Made by a program: the position numbers and the translations under genes
In this document: one piece after another, positions 41,749 through 50,595 of the stretch
Numbering within the stretch: the first letter of the stretch is position 1
How the letters are laid out: each line of letters opens with the position of its first letter
The notes under the pieces: generated by a model
Database searches by the model: none
What the model was told of the DNA's origin: nothing
Seen by the model: the letters and a program-made list of their open reading frames with translations, nothing else
Source: Nonomuraea purpurea
GTDB lineage: Bacteria; Actinomycetota; Actinomycetes; Streptosporangiales; Streptosporangiaceae
NCBI RefSeq assembly: GCF_042650645.1
Contig: NZ_JBHSBI010000033.1
Span: 62,001 to 126,000 of the forward strand
Direction: 5' to 3'
DNA: 64,000 nt

Positions 41749-42588
41749 ATGACCAGCGAACCCTTCGGAGCCCGGCGGCGGCGCGAGCAGCTGCGCGACT
41801 TTCTGCGCGCCTGCCGGGCGAGGCTCACGCCCGATGATGTCGGCATGGCGGCGGTGGGCAGGCGCAGGACGCCGGGGCTGCGGCGTGAGGAGGTCGCCGT
41901 GCTGGCCGGGGTCGGGGTGTCCTGGTACACCTGGTTGGAGCAGGGCCGCGACATCAACGTCTCGTCCGAGGTGCTCGACGCGATCAGCGGGGCTCTGCGT
42001 CTGACCGAACCAGAACGCGTGCACCTGTATCTGCTGGCGGGGCTCAACCCGCCGCCACAGGTCGGCCGGCGGCGCGGCGACGCGATCACCCCGGAGCTGC
42101 GGCGCCTGCTGGACGCCTGGATGCCGCGCCCGGCGATCCTGCGGGACCGGTACTGGAATCTGCTCGCGATCAACGAGGCGACCCGGGTGGTGTTCGGCTA
42201 CGACGACACCGACCGCAACTGCCTGACCTCGTTCTTCACCAACGCCCGCTACCGCAGCATGCACGTGCAGTGGGCCTCGGTCGCCCCGGCCGTGGTCGCC
42301 GCCTTCCGCGCTGATGCGGCGCATTCTCCCGATGACCCGGAGTTCGGCCGGGTGGTGGGCGGTCTGAGCGCCGTGAGCCCCGAGTTCGCCGAGTTGTGGG
42401 CGCGCCACGAGGTGGGCGCTCCCGCGCAGGCGGTGAAGGCGGTACGCCATCCCGACGCGGGAGATCTGTTCTTCGACGTGACGACCCTGACGGTGACCGA
42501 TCACCCTGGCTGGTATCTGGAGCTGTACAACCCGCTGCCCGGAACCGAAGAACGCCTTTCGCCCGCCCGGCTCGCCTTCCCGGCATGA
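41749..42588 (+). CDS. XRE-family regulator with MmyB-like ligand domain
   Basis: About 279 residues from ATG 41749. N-terminal helix-turn-helix (RTPGLRREEVAVLAGVGVSW; YTWLEQGRDINVSSEVLDAI) and a PAS-like MmyB domain (PAILRDRYWNLLAINEATRV; HPGWYLELYNPLPGTEERL). Such regulators commonly sit beside one oxidoreductase, as here with the SDR 80 bases downstream, and respond to a fatty-acid-like or small aromatic ligand. Confidence 0.88.
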   Translation: MTSEPFGARRRREQLRDFLRACRARLTPDDVGMAAVGRRRTPGLRREEVAVLAGVGVSWYTWLEQGRDINVSSEVLDAISGALRLTEPERVHLYLLAGLNPPPQVGRRRGDAITPELRRLLDAWMPRPAILRDRYWNLLAINEATRVVFGYDDTDRNCLTSFFTNARYRSMHVQWASVAPAVVAAFRADAAHSPDDPEFGRVVGGLSAVSPEFAELWARHEVGAPAQAVKAVRHPDAGDLFFDVTTLTVTDHPGWYLELYNPLPGTEERLSPARLAFPA

Positions 42589-42668
42589 CCGTCGGCCAAG
42601 GTGGTGGTGCCACTCCCACGTTGAGCACGCACTGTATGGTCCGGGCGCCGGTCGGCAGGCTGGATCCC

Positions 42669-43433
42669 ATGACGATTTCCCGATTCGACGACAAGATCGC
42701 GCTCATCACCGGCGGCACGAGCGGGATGGGCCTGTCCACCGCGCGACGGTTGCTCGCCGAGGGCGCGCAGGTGGTCATCACCGGACGCGACCGAACCCGC
42801 CTGGAGGCGGCGGTCAAAGCGCTGGACGGCGGACAGCGGGTGCTCGCGGTGCGCGGTGACGTGTCGAGCCTGCCCGACCTGGACGCGCTGACGGCCACGA
42901 TCCGGGACCGGCACGGACGTCTGGACGTGCTCTTCGCCAACGCCGGCGTGGCCTCGTTCCAGCACAGCGGTGACGTCACCGAGGCCGAGTTCGACCACAT
43001 CGTGGACGTCAATTTCAAGGGCGTGTTCTTCACCGTCCAGAAAACGATGCCGCTGCTGTCCGAGGGCGCGGCGATCGTGATCAACGCGTCGTGGACGCTG
43101 CACCGTGGCCTTGCGGGGGCCTCGGTCTACGCGGCGACCAAGGCCGCGGTGCACAACCTGGCGCACACCCTCGCGGCCGACCTGGGGCCCAGAAGGATTC
43201 GGGTGAATTCCGTCAGTCCCGGTTACATCGAGACCCCGATGTTCCACGACAACATCTCCGCCGAGGCCAAAACCGCCGTCGTGGCCTCGGTGCCCACCGC
43301 TCGAACCGGTACGAGCGAGGACGTCGCCGACGCGGTGGCCTTCCTCGCCTCAGGTGAGGCCTCATACGTCAACGGACAGGATTTGATCATCGATGGCGGC
43401 TTGGTCGCCACCGCCGCCGCCCTCACCGGATGA
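42669..43433 (+). CDS. Short-chain dehydrogenase/reductase
   Basis: A 254-residue classical SDR: TGGTSGMG, the NAG motif in LFANAGVASF, Ser in INASWT, YAATKAA (Tyr/Lys), and SPGYIETPMF. All catalytic positions are present. CAGGCT lies seven bases before the ATG. Probably under the upstream MmyB-like regulator. The substrate is unknown. Confidence 0.9.
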   Translation: MTISRFDDKIALITGGTSGMGLSTARRLLAEGAQVVITGRDRTRLEAAVKALDGGQRVLAVRGDVSSLPDLDALTATIRDRHGRLDVLFANAGVASFQHSGDVTEAEFDHIVDVNFKGVFFTVQKTMPLLSEGAAIVINASWTLHRGLAGASVYAATKAAVHNLAHTLAADLGPRRIRVNSVSPGYIETPMFHDNISAEAKTAVVASVPTARTGTSEDVADAVAFLASGEASYVNGQDLIIDGGLVATAAALTG

Positions 43434-43460
43434 GACACGGTACGCCTATCCTCCCTAGCT

Positions 43461-45389
43461 ATGGATCTTCGTGGCAAAACCATCGTCCTGGCGGGCAGCT
43501 TCCGCACCGAGCCCGTCGCGAAGCTGAAGATGCGGCTTCAGGGCGCCGGGGCGAACGTCGTGGATGAGGTGTCGCCTTCCGTGGACGCCGTGTTCAACGG
43601 GTACGGCAACTCCTACCCGAACGAGCACGTCCGCGCCGCGGAACGGCTGGGCGTGCCGGTGCTGCCGGTGGAGGAACTGCTGGCCGTGCGGCGCGGGAAG
43701 CCGAACGGGTCCGGGGACTTTCCCGGGCGCGCCGCCCTGGAAGCGGCGCGGGATGACCCCGGGGCCCTGCTCACGATGCTGGAGGACGCCGACTGGTCGG
43801 CGTTCCGGCCGGAGCGGGATCTGCCTGCGCTGCGCGCCCTGCTGGCCGAGGTGGAAGAGCGGCACGGCATCACCGGCGCGCACCGTGTGGCCACCGACCG
43901 CCTCCGCGAGCGCGGCGCGCGGCTGCGTCACCCGTACACCATGTTCGGGGGCGACTTCCAGGACTACGCGCTCAGCCCATGCGGCCGCTACCTGGCCACG
44001 GGCCGGGCCACCAAGAAAGGGAATTACGACGGCACAGGCCCGTTGCAGGTGTGGGAGATGGCCACGGGGCGCGTCGTCAACGGGGTCGACGTCCAGTACG
44101 GTGTCGGCTGGCGCGGCTACCGCGACACGGTGCAGTGGTCGGTGGACGGAACCCGGGTCGCGCTGGCGTTCTGCACGAACAACGTCGGATTGTGGGACCC
44201 GTTCGGCGCACGCCTCAACCCGTACGGGAGGGCGGACGTGACGGACGGGTTCGACGCCGCGGCGACGTTCGCCCTGGCTCCCGACGGCCGCCGGGCCTAC
44301 ATCTCGATGGGCAGCGAGCACGAGATGGCGGGCTGCGTCGCGGCGCTGGACCAGGGCGAGGTCTTTTACAACGACTACCGTCTGCACAACAGGGGCCCCG
44401 AGCCCGACATGCTGACCGCTCCGCTGCCGGAGGAGATGAAGGAGAGGCTCAAGAGCGACGAGTTCGCCTTCCGCCGCGTGCGGTGGTCCCGCGACGGCGG
44501 GCGGCTGCTCGGGCACAACGGGCCATGGGCCACCGCCGTCGACGTCCCGAGCGGGCGCATGCGCTGGCTGACGCTGACCGTCGGCGATGTCGCGTGGAGC
44601 CCGGACGACCGGCGCGCGGCAGCGTTGACGTCGGGCCGCTCGCCCCGGCTGACCGTCCTCGACGCCGGCACCGGGCAACCGGCGGGCGACCCCGCGGACC
44701 AGGCGGAGGGGACGCTGCACTGGGGCATGCGCGGGGCCGAGGCCCGGCTGGCGGTCGTGGTCGACGATGGCGGCGGCGTCGACGTCTACGACGAGAACGG
44801 TCGTCACCGGTATCACCTGCCCATCGCCACCACCGACCGCAACGGCCGATCCTTCTACAACGGCCAGGAGCGCCCCTGGGCCTGGGAGCCCGCGGGAGAG
44901 TTCGGCGCGTGTCTGACCGCCGACGGGCGGGCGGAGGTGTGGTCGCTGGGTGACGAACCGGCCAGGGCCGGTTCGATCCAGACGCCCGAGGGGACGGAGG
45001 CGGTGCTGTGGGGCGCCGGCGGCGTGCTCGCGCTGATCGGCGCGCAGACGCTCCGCTTCGTCGACGCCTTGACCGGCGCCGTCAGCGGCGACTTCGTGTT
45101 CGGCCGTCACTTCGACGGTGAGCGCAGTCCGCTCGACGACGAGGACGAACCTCTGCACGGGATGTTCCAGTCGGACGCCTTCCCGCTGGCGGACTCCTCG
45201 TGGTGTGCCATCGCCGACCCCGCCATCGGGCCTGCCGCGGCCCTGGTGATCGCCGACGAGGAACGTCTGGACGATCTCGACGCCGTCGTGTCCTGGACCG
45301 TCGACCGCCGCTTCTCCTGGCCCGTCCGCTGGGGCCGCCTCGACGTCGTCACGAGCGCGGAGGCGGCGGCCGCGCGCCTGCGGCTGTAG
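43461..45389 (+). CDS. BRCT-like domain fused to a WD40-type beta-propeller
   Basis: A 642-residue protein. Residues 1-75 look like a BRCT domain (LRGKTIVLAGSFRTEPVAKL; LKMRLQGAGANVVDEVSPSV; LGVPVLPVEELLAV). After a helical linker come propeller blades from ~165 to 600: YALSPCGRYLATG, LQVWEMATGR, VQWSVDGTRVALAF, VRWSRDGGRLLG, VAWSPDDRRAAALTS. No signal peptide. BRCT domains bind phosphopeptides or DNA ends, usually in ligases and repair factors; pairing with a propeller suggests a cytosolic scaffold. Function unknown. TATCCT lies eight bases before the ATG. Confidence 0.72.
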   Translation: MDLRGKTIVLAGSFRTEPVAKLKMRLQGAGANVVDEVSPSVDAVFNGYGNSYPNEHVRAAERLGVPVLPVEELLAVRRGKPNGSGDFPGRAALEAARDDPGALLTMLEDADWSAFRPERDLPALRALLAEVEERHGITGAHRVATDRLRERGARLRHPYTMFGGDFQDYALSPCGRYLATGRATKKGNYDGTGPLQVWEMATGRVVNGVDVQYGVGWRGYRDTVQWSVDGTRVALAFCTNNVGLWDPFGARLNPYGRADVTDGFDAAATFALAPDGRRAYISMGSEHEMAGCVAALDQGEVFYNDYRLHNRGPEPDMLTAPLPEEMKERLKSDEFAFRRVRWSRDGGRLLGHNGPWATAVDVPSGRMRWLTLTVGDVAWSPDDRRAAALTSGRSPRLTVLDAGTGQPAGDPADQAEGTLHWGMRGAEARLAVVVDDGGGVDVYDENGRHRYHLPIATTDRNGRSFYNGQERPWAWEPAGEFGACLTADGRAEVWSLGDEPARAGSIQTPEGTEAVLWGAGGVLALIGAQTLRFVDALTGAVSGDFVFGRHFDGERSPLDDEDEPLHGMFQSDAFPLADSSWCAIADPAIGPAAALVIADEERLDDLDAVVSWTVDRRFSWPVRWGRLDVVTSAEAAAARLRL

Positions 45390-45602
45390 TTTCGGCGCAC
45401 CTTGGTCGGCGGTGTGATCGTCGGCGCCGACCCGGGTTGGAACGGCAACGGGTTCAACCGGGCGATGGTCCCGCCCGACGCGCCGGCCACCGGGCGACTT
45501 CAGCAATGCCGCGTTCGAGCTGGACGGCGTGCGCTGACGGTTGCGGCGCTCGTTCGAGCTCACCCAAACGCCCGCGTCCGAAGAGCAGGAGGCAACGGCC
45601 CG
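45390..45602. other. Intergenic stretch without recognisable gene
   Basis: These 213 bases between convergent genes hold no family I recognise. A short plus-strand run, GDFSNAAFELDGVR before a TGA at about 45537, could be a gene tail but is too short to assign. Confidence 0.4.
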
Positions 45603-46727
45603 TCACAGCCTTGCGCTGACCCCTCGCATCAGCATCCCGAACGACCAGGTCGCCAGGTGCTGCGGCAGGAGTGTGGCGCCGCGCAGCGCGGCCTCGCTCT
45701 GGAACAGGGTTCGCGGCCCGGAGATCGCGACGCCCTGAGTGGCCACCGTGGAGGCCAGCATGGCCTGCCGCCTGCGACTCCGCTCGTAGGCGGGCAGGTC
45801 GGTGAGGGTTGGCAGCAGTGCCGAGACGTCTTCCAGGGCCTGGCCGGCGCCCTGCGCCAGCATGGGGGGCATCGCGTGCGCGGCGTCGCCGATCAGGACG
45901 CTCCGGCCGCGCCACCAGCGCAGCGGGGGGCGATGCCGGCGGTGCGGGAAGAGTTCGAGGTCCTTGTCCGACAGCGCCGCCAGCAGGTCGCGGACGGGCG
46001 AGGCCCACGAGCCGTACTGGCGCCGGAGGGTGGCCAGCGCCCGGTTCGGTCCTTCCGAGTCGTCGCCCGGCCGCCGGCGCAGGTCGATGAGCCACTGCAC
46101 GAGGCCGTCGCCCGCGGGGTTCAGCCCGACGTCGCCCTGGCGGCCGAGGAACAGCAGGGAGCGGGAGCCGAGGTCGAAGGGCGCCGGGATCAGGCCCTGC
46201 CAGGTGGCCGAACCGGTCGGCCTGGCGTGCGAGCCGGGGCCGAAGAGCGCCGTGCGCACCTGGGAGTTCACGCCGTCTGCGCCGATGAGCAGGTCGCCGG
46301 AGTACTGCGTGCCGTCCTCGGTCTCGATCCGTACGGACCGGCCGTCGTCGTGGAGGCGGGTGAAGCGGGCGCCGAAGCGGAAGATCTCCTCGGGCAGCCC
46401 CTCGGCGAGGCGGGTGAGCAGCACCGGGCGCGGGATCCCCAGTACCGGGGCGCCGAACCTGGTCGCCAGCCGTTCGGTGTCGACGACCATCAACGGGCGT
46501 CCTCGGGCGCTGCGGACGTCGATGGCGTCGATGCGCTCCCCCGCCCCGTCCGTCCGCACGCCGAGATCGTTGAGCACCGTGGTGCCGTTGCTCCAGAGCA
46601 CGATCGCGCATCCGCTCTCGCGTAGCGCGGGCGCCCGTTCGAGCACGGTCACCGTGTGCCCGGCGGCGAGTAATCCTCTGGCGGCCGCCACCCCGGCGAG
46701 TCCGGCCCCCACGACGAGAACGCGCAT
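45603..46727 (-). CDS. FAD-dependent monooxygenase (PHBH family)
   Basis: A 374-residue group A flavin monooxygenase: N-terminal FAD fold VGAGLAGVAAARGLL, GADGVNSQVR, and GDAAHAMPPMLAQGAGQALE near the C-terminus. It would hydroxylate an aromatic or polyketide-like substrate using NAD(P)H and O2. ATG 46727 chosen (GAGGG upstream); a GTG three codons earlier is possible. A palindrome lies in its promoter, and the DUF1772-like gene is upstream on the same strand. Confidence 0.9.
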   Translation of the reverse strand: MRVLVVGAGLAGVAAARGLLAAGHTVTVLERAPALRESGCAIVLWSNGTTVLNDLGVRTDGAGERIDAIDVRSARGRPLMVVDTERLATRFGAPVLGIPRPVLLTRLAEGLPEEIFRFGARFTRLHDDGRSVRIETEDGTQYSGDLLIGADGVNSQVRTALFGPGSHARPTGSATWQGLIPAPFDLGSRSLLFLGRQGDVGLNPAGDGLVQWLIDLRRRPGDDSEGPNRALATLRRQYGSWASPVRDLLAALSDKDLELFPHRRHRPPLRWWRGRSVLIGDAAHAMPPMLAQGAGQALEDVSALLPTLTDLPAYERSRRRQAMLASTVATQGVAISGPRTLFQSEAALRGATLLPQHLATWSFGMLMRGVSARL

Positions 46728-46749
46728 GCCCACCACACCCTCTACATTT

Positions 46750-46761
46750 AGTAGTACTACT
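46750..46761. promoter_or_regulatory. Palindrome AGTAGTACTACT upstream of the monooxygenase gene
   Basis: A perfect 12-bp palindrome lies 23-34 bases before the monooxygenase start, in AT-rich surroundings unlike its neighbours. It is placed where a repressor would block the promoter. No regulator gene is adjacent. Confidence 0.5.
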
Positions 46762-46785
46762 GATCGTAGAGGAGCATGGTCGTGC

Positions 46786-47235
46786 CTAGCCTGACGGCCT
46801 GGCCCGCCAGCGGATCAGGCTGACGGCCGCCGCGACCGCGAGGGCCATGCGCACCGCGTTGCCCGCCTCCCACATCAGCACCGCGTCATGGACACTGGCC
46901 ACGCTCGCCGCCGGATCGCGGAACGTCGGGTTGACGCCGACGACCAGGATGCCCGTGCCCGCCGCCGCGATCGTGACGAGAACGGCGGCACGCAGCACCG
47001 GCCCCGCGCCGTTCCGGCGCACGCGGAAGACCAGCGTCCAGATGAGCACGAGCATGACGACGCCGGCCGGAACGAAGTAGAACACGGGGCTGCCCGGCTC
47101 GAATTCGGCGGGCAGCGACCCGGGCGGCAGCCGCCACAACCACGGCATCACCACGATCGCCTCGTAGAGGTTGCCGAACACCCACCAGGCGATCAGCACG
47201 AGTACCGCGCCGCGGTGGCGGGTCACCGAACCCAT
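46786..47235 (-). CDS. DUF1772-like membrane protein
   Basis: A 149-residue protein with four membrane helices (GAVLVLIAWWVFGNLYEAIV; VFYFVPAGVVMLVLIWTLVF; AAVLVTIAAAGTGILVVGV; AVRMALAVAAAVSLIRW) and the NPTFRDP loop after helix 3. It resembles DUF1772 anthrone-oxygenase-like membrane proteins, but the match is loose. It begins directly after the phosphatase stop, so probably the same transcript. Confidence 0.65.
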   Translation of the reverse strand: MGSVTRHRGAVLVLIAWWVFGNLYEAIVVMPWLWRLPPGSLPAEFEPGSPVFYFVPAGVVMLVLIWTLVFRVRRNGAGPVLRAAVLVTIAAAGTGILVVGVNPTFRDPAASVASVHDAVLMWEAGNAVRMALAVAAAVSLIRWRARPSG

Positions 47236-47964
47236 CTATGCCTCCAGGAGCCGGTCGCGGAGCTGGGCGATCAGCTTCGCGTCCATGGCGAGTACGTCGG
47301 TGACGTAGGAGCGTACGGACCCGTGGGCGGCCGTCAGGTCGGCCAGGACGAGACGCATGACCTCGGCGGGAGCGCGGCCATACCCGGGCCAGCGCAGCTC
47401 ACGGCCGGGGTTGGCGGCCTTCCATTTGGCGATCAGCCGGTCGGTGGCCAACTCGGTGAGGGCGAAGTCGGCGACGATGTCGTCCTCGGATACTTCCAGG
47501 AGGGCAAGGACGAGGGCCGCCACCAGCCCCGTCCTGTCCTTGCCCGACGCGCAGTGGAACACCAGCGGCCCGTCTGCGGCGGCGATGGTCTCCAACGTCT
47601 GCCGGAGTTCTTCGACCCCGTCGAGGGCGACCTCCGCGTACCGGTCGGCGAGGAAACGCCAGGGGTCGGCGTCCGGGTCGATCTCGGCCTGGTCGTAGGG
47701 GCGGTGTTCGATGCTGAGGTTGACGTAGGCCAGCCCGTCGTGGTGCGGCACCCGGCCCTTGGCCCGGATCTCCCACGGGTACCTCAGGTCGATCACGGTG
47801 CGGATGCCCAGAGCGAGGAAGCGCTCCCAGTCCTCGCCCCGGAGCCCTGCCAGGGAGTCGGACCGGAACAGGCGGCCCCACCGTACGGTGCGGCCGTCGG
47901 CGCCCTGATAGCCGCCGAGGTCCCGGAAGTTGTGCAGGTTGTCGAACGCGAGGTGTCGTGGCAC
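47236..47964 (-). CDS. Tyrosine/phosphoinositide-type protein phosphatase (Y_phosphatase3 family)
   Basis: A 242-residue phosphatase. Signature HCASGKDRTG at 137-146 with catalytic Cys138. The N-terminal NFRDLGGYQGADGRTVRWGR and VIDLRYPWE are typical of the LipA/MptpB-like family. The GTG at 47964 follows TAGGGT by seven bases; that box also contains the stop codon of the upstream histidine phosphatase. Likely dephosphorylates proteins or phosphoinositides. Confidence 0.9.
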   Translation of the reverse strand: MPRHLAFDNLHNFRDLGGYQGADGRTVRWGRLFRSDSLAGLRGEDWERFLALGIRTVIDLRYPWEIRAKGRVPHHDGLAYVNLSIEHRPYDQAEIDPDADPWRFLADRYAEVALDGVEELRQTLETIAAADGPLVFHCASGKDRTGLVAALVLALLEVSEDDIVADFALTELATDRLIAKWKAANPGRELRWPGYGRAPAEVMRLVLADLTAAHGSVRSYVTDVLAMDAKLIAQLRDRLLEA

Positions 47965-47971
47965 GGCGGTC

Positions 47972-47977
47972 ACCCTA
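47972..47977 (-). promoter_or_regulatory. -10 box (TAGGGT) overlapping the upstream stop codon
   Basis: Minus-strand TAGGGT, seven bases before GTG 47964. Its TAG is also the stop codon of the histidine phosphatase gene. Confidence 0.4.
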
Positions 47978-48487
47978 ACGTGCCCGCCGGACGGTGTGCG
48001 CGTCCAGGTCGACGACGAGCTTGTCGGGAAAGCGAAGGTCCGCCCAGAACGCTCCCGGGTCACCCAGCCCGATCCGCGTCGTCAACCAGAGCGTCATCGC
48101 CATGCCGTGCGTGGCGACCACGAGGGGGCGGCCTTCGGCGCGTTCGAGGTGGTCGGCGATCCCGGCGTCGAAGCGTTCGACGACCTCTGATCGCGGCTCC
48201 CACTGCGGATGATCCGCGCCTTCCACGTACGCCCGGCGTAGTTCCCTGAAGCCCCCGTCCCACGGTTCCACCCGGGCGACCTCGTTGAACCGGCGGTCGC
48301 GTACCACGTCGTCACCGCCGCCCAGGCTCTGCCAGGCTTTCGGCTCCGCGCTGGACACCAGGTATGCGTGCGGGGGCAGCGCGGCGATCAGGCGCCGGGC
48401 CGCGGCGTGGCCTTCGGCGCCGAGGTCCCATGCGTGCGGCGGTACGTCGGGGCCGAAGGCGGGCATGGCGTGGCGGATCAATATCAT
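47975..48487 (-). CDS. Histidine phosphatase family protein
   Basis: A 170-residue phosphoglycerate-mutase-like phosphatase: LIRHAMP at the N-terminus (catalytic His of the RHG/RHA motif) and VATHGMAMT near the end (second His). GGTGGGG precedes ATG 48487. It is followed at once by the tyrosine phosphatase gene; two unrelated phosphatases back to back suggest a shared signalling or metabolite-repair task. Confidence 0.88.
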   Translation of the reverse strand: MILIRHAMPAFGPDVPPHAWDLGAEGHAAARRLIAALPPHAYLVSSAEPKAWQSLGGGDDVVRDRRFNEVARVEPWDGGFRELRRAYVEGADHPQWEPRSEVVERFDAGIADHLERAEGRPLVVATHGMAMTLWLTTRIGLGDPGAFWADLRFPDKLVVDLDAHTVRRAR

Positions 48488-48545
48488 CCCCACCAGTGGA
48501 CCCGCCTGTCGTCTGCGGCGCAACCACCCGGCCAGGCGGAGGCCC

Positions 48546-49250
48546 TTAGGGGGTGACGACCTCCAGGTCGCCGGAGTCGCTGGACAGCGCGATCACCCGC
48601 TGGGAGGCGGGGTCGCGGGCCGCGGTGATGTTCTGGTTGCCGGAGCTGCTCTGGGCCTCGATGCGGTACGGCCCCTGCGGCACGTGGATCACGGTTCTGC
48701 CCGAGTCGGTGGAGGACTCGACCTTGTCCGGCTGCCCGGTGAAGGCCACCGTCATGTTGCCGGAGTCGGTCCGCGTGACCACCCGCTTGCCGCTCAGCCC
48801 GCTGGCCTCGATCGCCCCTGAGTCGCTCTCGGCCTCAAGGGGGCCCGAGAGGTTCTTCAGCGTCACCTTCCCGGAGTCGGTGCTCGCCTTGACGCTCAGC
48901 CCCTTGGGGACCTCGACCTGGTAGCTCACCTCGCACGACACCCCGGGAGCTCCCAATCCCCACGTGGTGGGGCACTTGAAGGACAGGGCCAGCGTGTCGC
49001 CCTGCACCGGGTGGCTGGTCTCCGGCTTGTTCTTGCGCCAGACGAGCCGCTCCGTGACGCGAATGCCCTGCCGCTCCGACTCCACCACCTCGACGCTGCC
49101 GGCGTCGGCTTCGACTTTCACCGCCGCGACCTTGTCGGTGACGTCGTAGGAGACGGTGTCCTCCGACTCGGGGCCGGCCAGCCCGCACCCGGTCGAGACC
49201 GCGGCGAGCCCCAGGATGCCTGCGGCCATGGCCGTTCTCTTCATCCTCAT
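48546..49250 (-). CDS. DUF4097 lipoprotein
   Basis: A 234-residue lipoprotein: signal MRMKRTAMAAGILGLAAVST then Cys22 in the lipobox VSTGC. The rest is a right-handed beta-helix-like DUF4097 region with recurring S/T-DSG turns (KASTDSGKV, ESDSGAIEASG, TRTDSGNM, SSTDSGRTV, SSDSGDLEV). Anchored outside the membrane. DUF4097 proteins often accompany envelope-stress regulators; none is adjacent here. Confidence 0.85.
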   Translation of the reverse strand: MRMKRTAMAAGILGLAAVSTGCGLAGPESEDTVSYDVTDKVAAVKVEADAGSVEVVESERQGIRVTERLVWRKNKPETSHPVQGDTLALSFKCPTTWGLGAPGVSCEVSYQVEVPKGLSVKASTDSGKVTLKNLSGPLEAESDSGAIEASGLSGKRVVTRTDSGNMTVAFTGQPDKVESSTDSGRTVIHVPQGPYRIEAQSSSGNQNITAARDPASQRVIALSSDSGDLEVVTP

Positions 49251-49311
49251 GACGCCCAAGTCTGGAACATGATCCCGGGGCGAACCTCCGGGACGCCCCC
49301 TGAGAAACCCC

Positions 49312-50331
49312 TTAGAAAGCGGCGGCGCCCTGCGGGTTGGTGGAGGAGCGTTCCACCAACTGGGGTTGGAAGATCACGTGGCGGTGCTCGTGTCCGGCGA
49401 ACTCGTCGGCCTCCTCGAACAGCATCAGCGCCGCCGTCCTGCCGAGCTGTTCGCGCGGCTGCCGGATGGACGACAGCGGCACGGCGGCCGCGGCGGCGTA
49501 GTCGATGTCGTCGTAGCCGAGGATCGCCACGTCACCGGGGACGCGCAGGCCGCGCTGCGTCAGCTCCTGCAGCGCCCCGAGCGCGACCAGGTCGTTCGCG
49601 CAGAACATCGCGGTGGGCCTGTCGGCGGGCGGCAGGCCGGCGATCTCCTTGGCGGCGGTGCGGCCGGTGTCGACGGTGAGGTCGGGCAGGGGGATGACGG
49701 TCAGTTCGTCGGCGGGGGTGAGCACGCTGACCAGCCCGTCGTGGCGCTCCTGCACCTGCCGGACGCTGAACGGGCCGCCGGCGAAGGCGATGTGGCGGTG
49801 CCCGCGTTCGCGCAGGTGCCGGCCCGCCAGCCGGCCGCCGAGCACGTCGTCGACGGCGACCGCGCAGCCGCGGTTGTGCCTGCCGGAGCTGTCGAACACC
49901 ACCACCGGGATGCCCCGCGCGACAAGCCTGCCCAGCCGCTCGTCCTGGCCGGCGGCGTTCACGGGCGTGATCAGAACCCCTAGGGGACGCTGCTCCTCGA
50001 ACGTCTCCAGCAGCCTGGCCTCGCGGGAGGCGTCCTTGTCGCTGTTGAAGACCATCACGGTGAGCCCGGCGTCCTGTGCGGCCGCCTCGACGCCGCGCAG
50101 CACGTCGATGAAGAACGGGTTGCCCAGGTCGAGCGCGACCACGCCGATGGTGCGGCTGCGTCCGGCGCGCAACTGCCTGGCCGAGCCGTTGCGCACGTAG
50201 CCGAGTTGCGCGATCGCGGCCCGCACCCGCATCCTGGTCTCGGGCGCGACCATGTCGGGCCGGTTGAGCACGTTGCTCACGGTGCCGACGGAGACTCCGG
50301 CCAGCCGGGCGACCTCTTTGATGCTCGACAT
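49312..50331 (-). CDS. LacI-family transcriptional regulator
   Basis: A 339-residue repressor. AGAGGAAC precedes ATG 50331. Helix-turn-helix SIKEVARLAGVSVGTVSNVL and hinge LGYVRNGSARQLRAG, then a periplasmic-binding-protein-like sensor (IGVVALDLGNPFFIDVLRGV; DVAILGYDDIDYA). Operator-like palindromes lie upstream. It could also control the sugar operon at 61.5 kb, whose LacI-type operator has no adjacent regulator in the window. Confidence 0.9.
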   Translation of the reverse strand: MSSIKEVARLAGVSVGTVSNVLNRPDMVAPETRMRVRAAIAQLGYVRNGSARQLRAGRSRTIGVVALDLGNPFFIDVLRGVEAAAQDAGLTVMVFNSDKDASREARLLETFEEQRPLGVLITPVNAAGQDERLGRLVARGIPVVVFDSSGRHNRGCAVAVDDVLGGRLAGRHLRERGHRHIAFAGGPFSVRQVQERHDGLVSVLTPADELTVIPLPDLTVDTGRTAAKEIAGLPPADRPTAMFCANDLVALGALQELTQRGLRVPGDVAILGYDDIDYAAAAAVPLSSIRQPREQLGRTAALMLFEEADEFAGHEHRHVIFQPQLVERSSTNPQGAAAF

Positions 50332-50370
50332 CCGTTCCTCTGGGGTGCGCAGAGCGGCATGACGTGTGGC

Positions 50371-50386
50371 GTTGAATCGTGTCAAC
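50371..50386. promoter_or_regulatory. Inverted repeat GTTGA-N6-TCAAC upstream of the LacI gene
   Basis: GTTGA-ATCGTG-TCAAC lies 40-55 bases before the LacI start and may be its autoregulatory site. Confidence 0.45.
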
Positions 50387-50460
50387 ACCTGGAGTGGTGA
50401 ATCACCCCTGGTCGCCACCATGTCACCTTGGCGATCATAACGTACCGAGCCCTACCCGGG

Positions 50461-50474
50461 GTGAAACGATTTAC
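50461..50474. promoter_or_regulatory. LacI-type operator-like sequence
   Basis: GTGAAA-CG-ATTTAC differs by one base from the perfect LacI-family palindrome GTGAAACGTTTCAC. It lies in the 264-base divergent region between the LacI gene and the glycosyltransferase gene. Confidence 0.5.
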
Positions 50475-50595
50475 TAACCCACTGACATCTGTCACCCCGG
50501 CCGACGCACCGCACGATGACCGTGAGGCGTCGCGCCGATCCCTCGTCCGTGTCAGGATGATCGACTGTCGTTGCTCGGTCGAGAAGGAGAGTGCT

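Noticed and set aside
43455..45563. A 700-codon open frame antisense to the BRCT-propeller gene
   Set aside because: No motif, no ribosome site, and the plus-strand frame shows clear domain homology.
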